Source: Hymenobacter perfusus
GTDB taxonomy: Bacteria; Bacteroidota; Bacteroidia; Cytophagales; Hymenobacteraceae
Reading direction: 5' to 3'
DNA: 64,000 nucleotides
NCBI RefSeq assembly: GCF_003944765.1
Contig: NZ_RWIU01000001.1
Location: 1,302,001 to 1,366,000 of the forward strand
Each line of letters starts with the position of its first letter. Position 1 is the first letter of the stretch. Positions 49,309-58,215 of the stretch are shown here, piece after piece. Position numbers and translations under genes: made by a program. The notes below the pieces were generated by a model. It ran no database searches. It was not told the DNA's origin and worked only from the letters and a program-made list of their open reading frames with translations.

Positions 49309-52300
49309 ATGACTCGTAATCACCTGTTGCTGCTGGGCCTGGGCGCTTCGCTAGCCGTTCAGCCGGCCCTGGCGCAAAAGTCTACCCCCAAACCCGCCAC
49401 CGTTACCAAGGCTCCGGCCGCTACCACCGGCGGAGCCCGCCTCGTGGAAAAAGTCACCCGCAAAGGCTCGGAGCTGGTAATTCCCTACGAAAAGTATGTG
49501 CTGCCCAACGGCCTCACCGTCATCGTGGCCGAAGACCATTCCGACCCGCTGGTACATGTGGACGTGACCTACCACGTGGGCTCGGCCCGGGAGCAGATTG
49601 GCAAGTCGGGCTTTGCCCACTTCTTTGAGCACATGATGTTCCAGGGCTCCGACCACGTGGCCGACGAGCAGCATTTCAAAACCGTTTCGGCATCCGGCGG
49701 TACGCTCAACGGTAGCACCAACCGCGACCGGACCAACTATTTCGAAACCGTTCCCAGCAACCAGCTTGAAACCGCACTGTGGCTGGAGGCCGACCGCATG
49801 GGCTTTTTGCTGGATGCCGTGACCCAGCCCAAGTTCGAGAACCAGCGCAGCACCGTGAAAAACGAGCGGGGCCAGAACTACGACAACCGTCCCTACGGCC
49901 TGGCTTCCGAAAACGTGAGCCGCACGCTCTATCCGTATGGTCACCCCTACAGCTGGCTCACCATCGGCTACCTCGAAGACCTGGACCGTTCCGACGTAAA
50001 CGACCTCAAGAACTTCTTCCTGCGCTGGTACGGCCCCAACAACGCTACCCTCACCGTGGGCGGCGACGTAAAGCCGGCCGACGTTATCCGGTTGGCCGAG
50101 AAATACTTCGGCCCCATTGCCAAAGGCCAGCCCGTAGCGGCCCAGAAGCTGCCCGCCCCCAAGCTCACCGCTGACCGCTACGTGAGCTACAAGGACAACG
50201 TGCGCTTCCCGATGCTGCAAATGGTATTCCCGACGGTGCCCAGCGGCCACCCCGACGAGTTTGCCCTTGATGCGCTGGCCGAAATCATTGGCAGTGGCAA
50301 AAACTCCCTGCTCTATAAGAACCTCACCAAAACCCAGCAGGCGGTGCAGGCTCAGGCCTACAACAGCACCTCGGAGCTGGCCGGCGAGTTCACCATTGTC
50401 ACGCTGCCCTTCCCCGGCAAAGGCCTCGATTCGCTGGAAATCAAGGTACGCAACACCCTCAAAGAGTTTGAGCGCACCGGTGCTACCGCCGAGCAGGTGG
50501 CCCGCTACAAGGCCAGCACCGAGGCCCAGATGATTAACGGCCTGGCCAGCGTGCAGGGCAAAGTAAGCCAACTGGCTGCCAACCAGACCTACTTCGGCAA
50601 CCCCAACCGCCTGCCCGAGGAGTTGAAGCAGCTGCGCGCCGTAACGCCCGCCGAGGTGAACCGCGTGTACAACCAGTACCTCAAAGGCAAAAACGCCGTG
50701 ATTCTGAGCGTGGTGCCCAAAACCGGCAGCGTGGCCCCCGCCAAGGCTGATAACTACACCGCCAGCAAGGATGGCTACAAGGCCCCCGATTACGGCTACG
50801 ACGGCCTGAAATACGTGAAGGCCACCGACACCTTCGACCGGAGCAAGCAGCCCGGCTCGGGTGCCAACCCGGTGGTGCAGGTACCCACCGTGTGGCAGGC
50901 GTCCTTCCCGAACGGCCTGCGCCTGATGGGCAGCCGCAACGCCGAAATTCCGACGGTGACCATGCTGCTGACCATGCGCGGCGGCCACCGCCTGGAGCAG
51001 GCCACGCCCAACAAGGCTGGTATTGCTTCGCTCACGGCCGCTATGCTGAACGAGGGCACCCAGAAGTACACCGGCGAGCAGTTCAGCTCCGAGCTGGACA
51101 AGCTGGGCAGCACCATCCGGGTGAACACCGGCGACGACAACACCACCGTGTATGTGCAGAGCCTGACCAAGAACCTGCCTGCTACCATGAAGCTGCTGGA
51201 GGAGCGTCTGCTGCACCCGCGCTTCGATGAGGCCGACTTCGCCCGCCTCAAAAAGCAGACCCTGGAAGGTATTGCCAACCAGAGCACCCAGCCGGTCGTC
51301 ATTGCCGATAAGACGTTTGCTCGCCTTGTGTACGGAGCCGGCGACATCATGCAGACGCCCGGCAGCGGTACCGTGGCCACCGTCACGAGCCTCACCCTCG
51401 ACGACGTGAAGCAGTTCTACCAGCAGAACTACGCGCCCAACGTGAGCTACCTGGTGGCCGTGGGCGACGTGGACCAGGCCGGCCTCACCAACCAGTTGGG
51501 CTTCCTCAAAACATGGGAGCAGAAGCGTATCAGCCTGCCGGCCGGCATGGCGACCACCCAGCCCGATAAGACGCGCATCTACTTCGTGAACAAGGACGGT
51601 GCCGCGCAGTCGGAAATCCGGGTGGGCTACCTCACACCCCTTACCTACGATGCTACCGGCGACTTTTACCGCGCCTACCTGAGCAATTACCTGCTGGGCG
51701 GCGCCTTCAACTCGCGCATCAACCTGAACCTGCGCGAGGATAAAGGCTACACCTACGGGGCCCGCTCGGGCTTCCAGGGCACGCGCTACGTGGGGCCCTA
51801 CACCGCCCAGGCCGGCGTGCGCGCCGATGCCACCGCCGCCTCGGTGAAGGAGTTCATGAAGGAAATCCAGAACTACCGCAACGGCATTTCCGACGAAGAG
51901 CTGCAGTTCCTGCAAGCCTCGGTGGGCCAGAGCGACGCGCTGCGCTACGAAACCGGCCAGCAGAAAGCCGCCTTCCTGAGCCGCCTGCTGGAGTACGACC
52001 TGCCCACCACCTACGTGCAGCAGCAGAGCGACATCCTAAAAGCCCTCAAGAAAGAGGACGTGCAGGGCATTGCCCAGAAATACCTGCCCGCCGATAACAT
52101 GTACATCGTGGTCGTCGGTGACCGGGCCAAGGCTTTTCCCAGCCTTTCAGAGCTAGGTTATGAGGTGGTAGAGTTGGATGCCGAAGGTACCCGCGTAGCC
52201 ACCGCCGCCCCGGCCGCGGCCCCAACTTCTACTCTCACCCCACCCTTGGAAGCGGAGAAGATGAAGGTGGTTACCAAGGACGCTAACGGTAAGAAAGAGA

Positions 52301-52335
52301 AAAAGAAGTCCAAGAAGGACAAGGACGCGAAGTAG
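49309..52335 (+). CDS. M16 (insulinase-family) zinc metallopeptidase, two-domain
   Basis: 1008 residues with two M16 halves in one chain. A signal peptide (about 1-22, ending PALAQ) precedes the first, active-looking half with the inverted zinc motif HFFEH (H104, E107, H108). The second half (about 530-960) has the fold (ASFPNGLRLMGSRNAEIPTV, then YTYGARSGFQGTRYVGPY) but no HxxEH, as usual for this type. A lysine-rich tail (KKEKKKSKKDKDAK) closes the protein. Expected to be a periplasmic peptide-degrading clamshell protease. ATG 49309 is chosen for the signal peptide. A terminator follows at 52360. Confidence 0.93.
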   Translation: MTRNHLLLLGLGASLAVQPALAQKSTPKPATVTKAPAATTGGARLVEKVTRKGSELVIPYEKYVLPNGLTVIVAEDHSDPLVHVDVTYHVGSAREQIGKSGFAHFFEHMMFQGSDHVADEQHFKTVSASGGTLNGSTNRDRTNYFETVPSNQLETALWLEADRMGFLLDAVTQPKFENQRSTVKNERGQNYDNRPYGLASENVSRTLYPYGHPYSWLTIGYLEDLDRSDVNDLKNFFLRWYGPNNATLTVGGDVKPADVIRLAEKYFGPIAKGQPVAAQKLPAPKLTADRYVSYKDNVRFPMLQMVFPTVPSGHPDEFALDALAEIIGSGKNSLLYKNLTKTQQAVQAQAYNSTSELAGEFTIVTLPFPGKGLDSLEIKVRNTLKEFERTGATAEQVARYKASTEAQMINGLASVQGKVSQLAANQTYFGNPNRLPEELKQLRAVTPAEVNRVYNQYLKGKNAVILSVVPKTGSVAPAKADNYTASKDGYKAPDYGYDGLKYVKATDTFDRSKQPGSGANPVVQVPTVWQASFPNGLRLMGSRNAEIPTVTMLLTMRGGHRLEQATPNKAGIASLTAAMLNEGTQKYTGEQFSSELDKLGSTIRVNTGDDNTTVYVQSLTKNLPATMKLLEERLLHPRFDEADFARLKKQTLEGIANQSTQPVVIADKTFARLVYGAGDIMQTPGSGTVATVTSLTLDDVKQFYQQNYAPNVSYLVAVGDVDQAGLTNQLGFLKTWEQKRISLPAGMATTQPDKTRIYFVNKDGAAQSEIRVGYLTPLTYDATGDFYRAYLSNYLLGGAFNSRINLNLREDKGYTYGARSGFQGTRYVGPYTAQAGVRADATAASVKEFMKEIQNYRNGISDEELQFLQASVGQSDALRYETGQQKAAFLSRLLEYDLPTTYVQQQSDILKALKKEDVQGIAQKYLPADNMYIVVVGDRAKAFPSLSELGYEVVELDAEGTRVATAAPAAAPTSTLTPPLEAEKMKVVTKDANGKKEKKKSKKDKDAK

Positions 52336-52359
52336 GCCTGAACGGCCTCTTAGCCCCTG

Positions 52360-52397
52360 AAACCGGCCCGGTCTGCGCAAGCAGGTCGGGCCGGTTT
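52360..52397 (+). terminator. Hairpin after the M16 gene
   Basis: AAACCGGCCCG (52360-52370) pairs with 52387-52397 and an inner CTGC/GCAG stem closes a four-base loop. Followed by TTTGCG, so only a short T run. Confidence 0.65.
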
Positions 52398-52512
52398 GCG
52401 TGGGTGGCAGATGAGCAGCGGCAGTAGCATCCGGCCGACCACCTTCACCCCTCCGGGAACCACTTACCCCGCCCGGAATGTAGCCTACGTGCAGCCGCCG
52501 GGCCGAAATCCG

Positions 52513-52520
52513 TATCTTTC
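52513..52520 (+). promoter_or_regulatory. Possible -7 box of the DUF4175 gene
   Basis: TATCTTTC lies three bases before an ATG at 52523. If used, transcription starts at or after that ATG, making the next ATG at 52547 the more likely translation start. Confidence 0.4.
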
Positions 52521-52546
52521 CCATGCCCGGATTAGGCGGCACCCTT

Positions 52547-55500
52547 ATGGTAGTGGAGAAAGACCCCGCAACAACCCGGGCGCTGGACGACGTACTGGCC
52601 CGCCTGGATGCCTTCAAGCGCAAATTTTACCTGAACCTGCTGGTGCGGGGGCTGCTGGTAGCCGGCGGCCTCGTGCTGAGCCTGTTCCTGGTATTCAACC
52701 TGCTCGAATACTTCCTGTACCTGCCCACCTGGGTGCGGGCCGGGCTGCTGTTTGGGTTTGTGGGCGGGGTGGCCGTGGCCTTCTTCCGCTGGATCTGGCA
52801 GCCGCTGGCTGCCCTCACCCACCTGCGCCGCATGCTGAGCGACGAGCAGGCGGCCCGTAGGGTAGGGGAGCTATTCCCGGAGGTGCAGGACAAGCTCCTG
52901 AACGCGTTGCAACTGCGCGGCCAGGCCCAGGAAAACGCCCTGCTGGCCGCCAGCCTGGAGCAGCGCGCCGGTCAGCTGCGGGGTGTGGAGTTCAGCCAGG
53001 GCATCAATATTCAGGCCCAGACCCGGCCGCTGTGGAAGTACGTGGCCGTGCCGGCCGTGGTGGTGATGGTACTGCTGCTGGTGTACCCGCGCCTGTTTGT
53101 GCAGGGCACCGGCCGCATTCTGAACTACAACCGCACCTACAGTCCGCCCGCGCCGTTCCGCTTCATCGTGGAAAACAAACAGCTCACGGCTTTCCAGGGC
53201 GAGGATTTCAGCCTGACCGTGGCCGTGGAAGGGGAGGCCCTGCCTAATGAAATCAGCATAGAATACGATGGCCGGCAGCGCCGCCTCACCCGCACCACCG
53301 ACAACCAGTTCCGCTACGAGTTCCGGCAGCTGCGCCGTAACGTGCAGTTTCAATTCTCGGCCGCTGGCTTCAGCTCCGAAGCCTACAACCTGACGGTAAA
53401 AACCCGGCCCAACCTGCGCGACTTTGTGGTGCGGGCCAGCTACCCGGCCTACCTGCGGCGGCCCGCCGAAACCCTGCGCAACGCCGGCAACCTCACCGTG
53501 CCCGAGGGCACCGACCTGCGCTGGGAGTTCAGCACCGAGGCCACCGACCAGCTCCGCCTGCAGTTCCGCAACCCCAACGAAACCCTCACCGCCACCCCCG
53601 ATGACGGTCAATTTCTCGTTAGCCGCCGGGCATTGCGCAGCCAGTCGTACGCAGTGCAGCTGCGCAACGCGGCCAGCCCCAACCGGGACCCCATCGAATA
53701 CCAGCTCACTGTGGTGCCCGACCAGGTGCCCGAAGTGACGCTGGAAACCTTCCAGGATACCACCGCCCGCCGCTTCCTGGCCCTGGGTGGCAACCTGCGC
53801 GACGACTACGGCTTCTCGCGCCTGCAGCTGCACTACCGCGTGCTAAGCAAAGGCCGGCCCAATGCCGCCTACCAGGTGAAGGCTTTGCCTTTGGGCACCG
53901 GCCCCAGCCAGAGCTACGCCTACCAGTGGGATGCGCGCCCGCTCAACCTGAAGCCCGGCGACCGGCTGGAATACTTCGTGCAGGCCTGGGACAACGACGG
54001 CGTACACGGCCCCAAGGCCGCCCGCAGCCGCACCGCCGAGTTCCGCCTGCCCGGCCGGGCCGAACAGCGCCAGCAACTGGCCTCCCAGAGCCAGGCCGTG
54101 CAGAGCCAGCTTAGCCAGGCTGCCCAGCAGAGCAAAAAGATGGAGCGCGAGCTGGCCAAGGCCGAGGACAAGCTGAAGGTGAAGCGCGACCTGAACTTCC
54201 AGGACCGCAAGCAGCTCAAGGACATGCTCGACCAGAAGCAGCAGATGGACCAGGCCATGGACGAGCTGAAGCGGCAGTTTGAGCAGCTCCAGGAGCAGCA
54301 GAACGAGCTGAACCCGCAGAAAAACGAGGAGCTGGCCGAGAAAGCCAAGGAGCTGCAGAAGCTGATGGAAGACCTGCTCGACCCCGAAACCAAGAAGCTC
54401 TACGAGGAGCTGCGCAAGCTGCTGGAGCAGCAGCAGGACCAGAACCAGCCCGACATGCAGAAGCTGCTGCAGCAGCTCGAAAACAAGGAAAATACCCTGC
54501 AGAAGGAGTTGGAGCGCGCCCTCGAAATGTTCAAGCAGCTGCAGTTTGAGCAGAAGCAGGACCAGGCCCTCGAAAAGCTCCAACAGCTGGCCCAGGAGCA
54601 GCAGAAACTGGCCGAGGAAACCCAGAAAAACGACAAGCAGAACCCCGACAACAAGCTCAGCAACGAGCAACAGAAAGACAAAAACGAAAAACTAAAAGAC
54701 CAGCAGGCCGAGCAGCAGCAGAAATTCGACGAGGTGAAGCAGGACCTCCAGGACCTGAAGGAGCTGGATAAGCAGCTCGACGGCCAGAACGGGGCCGACG
54801 AGATGAAGCAGGACCAGCAGCAGGTGGATGAGCAACAGCAGCAGAGCCAGGAGCAGCTGGGCAAAAACCAGAACCAGAAAGCCAGCCAGAACCAAAAGCA
54901 GGCCGCCCAGAAAATGCAGCAGATGGCCCAGAAGATGCAGCAGCAGATGGAGCAGGAGGAATCGGACGAGCAGCAGCAGAACATCGACGACCTGCGCGAC
55001 ATCCTGGAAAACCTGCTCAAGCTCAGCTTCGACCAGGAAAACCTGATGAAGCAGTTCCGCCAGGTAGACCAGTCGGACCCGCGCTTTGTGCAATTGGGTC
55101 AGACGCAGCGCAAGCTCAAGGACGACGCCCGCGTGGTGCAGGATTCGCTGTATGCCCTGGCCAAGCGCGTGTTCCAGATCAAGAGCTTCGTGACCCGGGA
55201 GGTGGGCGAGATGAACGGCCGCATGGACGAGAGCCTCGACCAGATCCGGCAACGCAACGTGGGCCGTGCTACCAACTCCCAGCAGCTGGCCATGACCAGC
55301 ATGAACAACCTGGCCCTGATGCTCAACGATGCTCTCCAGCAAATGCAGCAGCAACAGCGCGAAAGCCAGAGCCAGCAGCAGATGCAGGGTGGTGGCAAGC
55401 CGGGCCGCAAGAAGAAAAAAGGCAGCAGCGCCGGCGAAGGCCAGATGGGCCGCATGCAACAGCAGCTCAACCAGCAGATTCAGCAGCTCCAGCAAAGCGG

Positions 55501-55972
55501 CAAAACCGGTCGGGCCCTGAGTGAGGAGCTAGCCAAGCTGGCCGGCCAGCAGCAGATGCTGCGCCAAGCCATGCAGGATCTGGAACGCATGCAGCAGAAA
55601 GGTGGCGGTAAACCCGGTTCCAACAAAGACGGTAAAGGCCAGGATGGTGCCGGTGGCCTCGGCGACGTGAAAAAAATGATGGAACAAACCGAAACCGACC
55701 TCGTAAACAAGCGGCTGACGGAGCAAACCATTCTGCGCCAGCGCCAAATCCTCACTCGTTTGCTGGAAGCCGAGAAATCGGCCCGGGAACGGGACCAGGA
55801 TGATAAGCGGGAAGCGCAGACGGCACAGAGCCGTCCGCCGGTATTTCCGCCGGCTTTTCAGCAATACAAACGCCAGCAAAACCGCCAGACGGAGCTGCTG
55901 CGAACGGTACCGCCCACGCTTACCCCGTACTATCAACGCGAGGTGAGTGAATATTTTCAGAAAATGAAATAG
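52547..55972 (+). CDS. DUF4175-family membrane-anchored coiled-coil protein
   Basis: About 1141 residues. Two N-terminal spans (about 33-60 and 67-90) and a third (about 170-190) anchor a beta-rich region (about 200-480), followed by roughly 600 residues dominated by glutamine, glutamate, lysine and leucine, which would form extended coiled coils; a C-terminal basic segment closes it. The order is characteristic of the Bacteroidota DUF4175 family, often next to an RsbW-like ATPase and ybeY, as here. Function unknown; a cell-envelope scaffold is plausible. ATG 52523 would add eight residues but probably lies too close to the -7 box. Confidence 0.85.
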   Translation: MVVEKDPATTRALDDVLARLDAFKRKFYLNLLVRGLLVAGGLVLSLFLVFNLLEYFLYLPTWVRAGLLFGFVGGVAVAFFRWIWQPLAALTHLRRMLSDEQAARRVGELFPEVQDKLLNALQLRGQAQENALLAASLEQRAGQLRGVEFSQGINIQAQTRPLWKYVAVPAVVVMVLLLVYPRLFVQGTGRILNYNRTYSPPAPFRFIVENKQLTAFQGEDFSLTVAVEGEALPNEISIEYDGRQRRLTRTTDNQFRYEFRQLRRNVQFQFSAAGFSSEAYNLTVKTRPNLRDFVVRASYPAYLRRPAETLRNAGNLTVPEGTDLRWEFSTEATDQLRLQFRNPNETLTATPDDGQFLVSRRALRSQSYAVQLRNAASPNRDPIEYQLTVVPDQVPEVTLETFQDTTARRFLALGGNLRDDYGFSRLQLHYRVLSKGRPNAAYQVKALPLGTGPSQSYAYQWDARPLNLKPGDRLEYFVQAWDNDGVHGPKAARSRTAEFRLPGRAEQRQQLASQSQAVQSQLSQAAQQSKKMERELAKAEDKLKVKRDLNFQDRKQLKDMLDQKQQMDQAMDELKRQFEQLQEQQNELNPQKNEELAEKAKELQKLMEDLLDPETKKLYEELRKLLEQQQDQNQPDMQKLLQQLENKENTLQKELERALEMFKQLQFEQKQDQALEKLQQLAQEQQKLAEETQKNDKQNPDNKLSNEQQKDKNEKLKDQQAEQQQKFDEVKQDLQDLKELDKQLDGQNGADEMKQDQQQVDEQQQQSQEQLGKNQNQKASQNQKQAAQKMQQMAQKMQQQMEQEESDEQQQNIDDLRDILENLLKLSFDQENLMKQFRQVDQSDPRFVQLGQTQRKLKDDARVVQDSLYALAKRVFQIKSFVTREVGEMNGRMDESLDQIRQRNVGRATNSQQLAMTSMNNLALMLNDALQQMQQQQRESQSQQQMQGGGKPGRKKKKGSSAGEGQMGRMQQQLNQQIQQLQQSGKTGRALSEELAKLAGQQQMLRQAMQDLERMQQKGGGKPGSNKDGKGQDGAGGLGDVKKMMEQTETDLVNKRLTEQTILRQRQILTRLLEAEKSARERDQDDKREAQTAQSRPPVFPPAFQQYKRQQNRQTELLRTVPPTLTPYYQREVSEYFQKMK

Positions 55973-56023
55973 CGTTCTGCTAATTTTACCCTCTTACCCG
56001 CTGCCCCTCTCTTTTCCTCTTTT

Positions 56024-56479
56024 ATGAAGCAGGTCAAAATTCAGATTCCTTCCCTGGTTGAAAATATCCGCGTTGTAGAAAGCTTTATCGACAACTCGAA
56101 GGATACCTTTCACATCGACGACGATATTTACGGCAACATCATGGTGGCCGTCACGGAAGCTGTGAACAACGCTATCCGCCACGGCAACAAGTTCGATAAG
56201 GACAAAAACGTGTTCCTGTCCCTGTTCGTGGAGCCGGATCGGGTGAAGTTTGAGATTGAGGACGAAGGCATGGGTTTCGACTACACGAACCTTTCAGACC
56301 CTACCGCTCCTGAAAACCTGGAAAACCCCGGCGGTCGGGGCATCTTCCTCATCCGCCACTTGGCCGATGAAGTGGAGTTTCAGAAGGACGGCCGCCATGT
56401 GCAGCTGACCTTTATGCTGCCCACCCCAGAAGCCGAATCGACTGAGGCCCTGAACAGCTCCGAAACTACGACCCATTAA
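56024..56479 (+). CDS. RsbW-like anti-sigma factor / serine kinase ATPase
   Basis: 151 residues of the GHKL ATPase fold (HATPase_c_2). The N box is AVTEAVNNAIRHGNK, the G1 box DEGMGFD and the G2 box GGRGIFLIRHLADEVEF. Such proteins phosphorylate STAS-domain antagonists or bind sigma factors in partner-switching systems; no sigma factor or antagonist gene is adjacent here. The STAS-like hypothetical at 48651-49058 is an unproven candidate partner. It lies 51 bases after the DUF4175 gene and 15 bases before ybeY, so probably in the same operon. Confidence 0.88.
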   Translation: MKQVKIQIPSLVENIRVVESFIDNSKDTFHIDDDIYGNIMVAVTEAVNNAIRHGNKFDKDKNVFLSLFVEPDRVKFEIEDEGMGFDYTNLSDPTAPENLENPGGRGIFLIRHLADEVEFQKDGRHVQLTFMLPTPEAESTEALNSSETTTH

Positions 56480-56494
56480 CCCTGCTTCGTTGCC

Positions 56495-56980
56495 ATGAGC
56501 GACCTGCCTACCGAGCACGATGAATTTGAGGACGAAGATGATTTCGGGGGCGAAAGCCACGGCATCGAGTTCATGGTGGAGGAAGTGGAATTTGAGCTGG
56601 CCGACGCCCAGGAGCTGACCTCCTGGATTGAGCGCGTAGCCGAAGTGCACGAGCATGAAATCGTGCAGCTCACCTACATTTTCTGCTCCGATGAATACCT
56701 GCACAAGGTAAACGTGGAGTACCTCGACCACGACACGTACACTGACGTCATCACTTTCGACAATGCCGACGACGCCGACATCCTCGAAGGCGACATCTTC
56801 ATTTCGGTGGATCGGGTGCGCGAAAACGCCTTGACCCATGGTGTCACGTTCCGGGACGAGCTGCATCGTGTGATGATTCACGGCGTGCTGCACCTGCTTG
56901 GCTACGCCGACAAGGACCTGCTCAGCCAGACCGCCATGCGCAAAAAGGAAGACGACTGCCTGCTGCTCCGCACGTTTTAG
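56495..56980 (+). CDS. ybeY: Endoribonuclease YbeY (16S rRNA maturation)
   Basis: 161 residues; matures the 16S rRNA 3' end and takes part in ribosome quality control. The metal motif is MIHGVLHLLGYADKD with H129 and H133. The third histidine of the classical HGxLHLxGYDH motif is absent; ADKD takes its place, as is common in Bacteroidota. The N-terminus has an acidic extension (about 1-25) not seen in E. coli YbeY. It ends with LMRKKED-like residues (MRKKEDDCLLLRTF). A terminator hairpin follows at 57004-57031. Confidence 0.92.
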   Translation: MSDLPTEHDEFEDEDDFGGESHGIEFMVEEVEFELADAQELTSWIERVAEVHEHEIVQLTYIFCSDEYLHKVNVEYLDHDTYTDVITFDNADDADILEGDIFISVDRVRENALTHGVTFRDELHRVMIHGVLHLLGYADKDLLSQTAMRKKEDDCLLLRTF

Positions 56981-57003
56981 CCCGCGCTGCTTTACTAGAT
57001 TGA

Positions 57004-57031
57004 AACGCCCACCATTCGGTGGGCGTTTTTT
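57004..57031 (+). terminator. Intrinsic terminator after ybeY
   Basis: AACGCCCACC (57004-57013) pairs with 57018-57027 around loop ATTC, followed by a run of T to 57031. It is immediately followed by the large inverted repeat at 57033. Confidence 0.85.
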
Positions 57032-57032
57032 G

Positions 57033-57162
57033 TTGAACGGGGTAGAGACGCAATATTTTGCGTCTCGTCGTTGCTGACATCGAACGACCGGAACCAAGCT
57101 GTCTGGTCTGAACAACGTCAGCAACGATGAGACGCAAAATATTGCGTCTCTACACCGTTCAA
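57033..57162. repeat. 46-base-arm inverted repeat with nested GAGACGCAA palindromes
   Basis: Arms at 57033-57078 and 57117-57162 match at 44 of 46 positions around a 38-base spacer. Each arm also contains a self-complementary unit, GAGACGCAA-TATT-TTGCGTCTC (or its reverse), so four copies of GAGACGCAA are present and both a long hairpin and a pair of small hairpins can form. It separates ybeY from the arginyltransferase-like gene. Confidence 0.9.
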
Positions 57163-57217
57163 CGTCATACTTAGGCTTCGTTCTACATGACGTTCTTTGT
57201 ATCCTGGCTACTCCATT

Positions 57218-57952
57218 ATGTCCGCTACTCCGCAACCGCAACCTATCCGCATCATTCCCGGCCCGGCGCTGGACTACTACCTGGGCCAGGGCTACTACCG
57301 CATGCACCAGGACCTGTTTACCTGCCGGTTTCTGCCCATTGACGGCGGGCTGTACACGGTGCACTGGCTGCGGCTGGAGCTGGCCCGCGTGCACTACGGC
57401 TCCGAGCAGCGCCGCCTGCTACGCCTCGCCGAGCGGTTTACAGTGGTGCGGCGGCCGTTCCGGCTCACGGCCGAGTTGGAGGAACTATATGCGGCCTACC
57501 GGGCCTCCATCACCTTCGATGCGCCGCCCACGGTGGAGGCATTTCTGCTGGCCGGCGCTATCCACAACGTGTTCAATACGGAGGTGCTGGAAATCCGGGA
57601 CGGGGCGCGGCTGGTGGCGACGGGCATCTTCGATAATGGGGCCCGTACGCTGGCTGGCATCATGAACTTCTACCACCCCGAATACCGCAAATTCAGCCTG
57701 GGCAAGGTACTGATGCTGCTGAAGCTGGAACACGCCCGCACCCTGGGCCACTTCTATTACTACCCCGGCTACGTGGTCCACAACTACCCCAAATTCGACT
57801 ATAAGCTGTTCCCGTGCCCGGCCGCCACGGAGGTATTCGACTGCCTGACCGGGCAATGGCTGCCGTTTTCCTGGCCCGAAGTGAACCGGCAAGCAACTGA
57901 ACTGCTGGCAGATTGGAATGAGGACGACTTCGCGCCCATCGACGATGCTTGA
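57218..57952 (+). CDS. Arginyl/leucyl-tRNA-protein transferase-like protein (ATE C-terminal fold)
   Basis: 244 residues. The segment GIMNFYHPEYRKFSLGKVLM, then ALEHAR-like and HFYYYPGYVVHNYPKFDYK, matches the C-terminal GNAT-like domain of arginyltransferases (ATE1/Bpt), which attach amino acids from tRNA to protein N-termini for degradation. The usual N-terminal CxxC/CC zinc-like motif of ATE1 is missing, so substrate and activity are uncertain. ATG 57218 is chosen. The gene sits between ybeY and mnmG behind the large inverted repeat. Confidence 0.6.
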   Translation: MSATPQPQPIRIIPGPALDYYLGQGYYRMHQDLFTCRFLPIDGGLYTVHWLRLELARVHYGSEQRRLLRLAERFTVVRRPFRLTAELEELYAAYRASITFDAPPTVEAFLLAGAIHNVFNTEVLEIRDGARLVATGIFDNGARTLAGIMNFYHPEYRKFSLGKVLMLLKLEHARTLGHFYYYPGYVVHNYPKFDYKLFPCPAATEVFDCLTGQWLPFSWPEVNRQATELLADWNEDDFAPIDDA

Positions 57953-57986
57953 AGCCCCGGACCGCGTGAAAACGCGCTGCACTGCG

Positions 57987-57994
57987 TATCTTTG
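57987..57994 (+). promoter_or_regulatory. -7 box upstream of mnmG
   Basis: TATCTTTG, about 220 bases before ATG 58216, predicting a long leader. No -33 TTG is found at the usual distance. Confidence 0.4.
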
Positions 57995-58215
57995 CGCACG
58001 TTTTGAGCGTGTTGCGTGGGGCACTTGGCCGCGGTTTTCCTGACAAAGCGCCTGCCACCTGCGGGCGTTTTCTGTTTAACTGTGGGGCGAACTTTCCCTT
58101 CGGTGTAACCTGTTTCCTGCAAACGGCCCGCGCAACGGGACAACGACTAGTTGTACTGATTAGCCGACGTCAGTTTCCCGCTCAGACCGTCCTATTGGCT
58201 TAAATCCGCGAATTC

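Noticed and set aside
49351..51915. Very long open frame on the minus strand opposite the M16 protease gene
   Set aside because: It is a shadow of high-GC coding sequence: it has no recognisable domain, and its length follows from the codon bias of the real gene. Similar antisense frames over 38551-40044, 40575-42068, 42321-43949, 45191-47008 and 53843-54670 were rejected for the same reason.
57033..57162. CRISPR-like repeats
   Set aside because: The repeated units are inverted, not direct, and there are no spaced copies of equal length.
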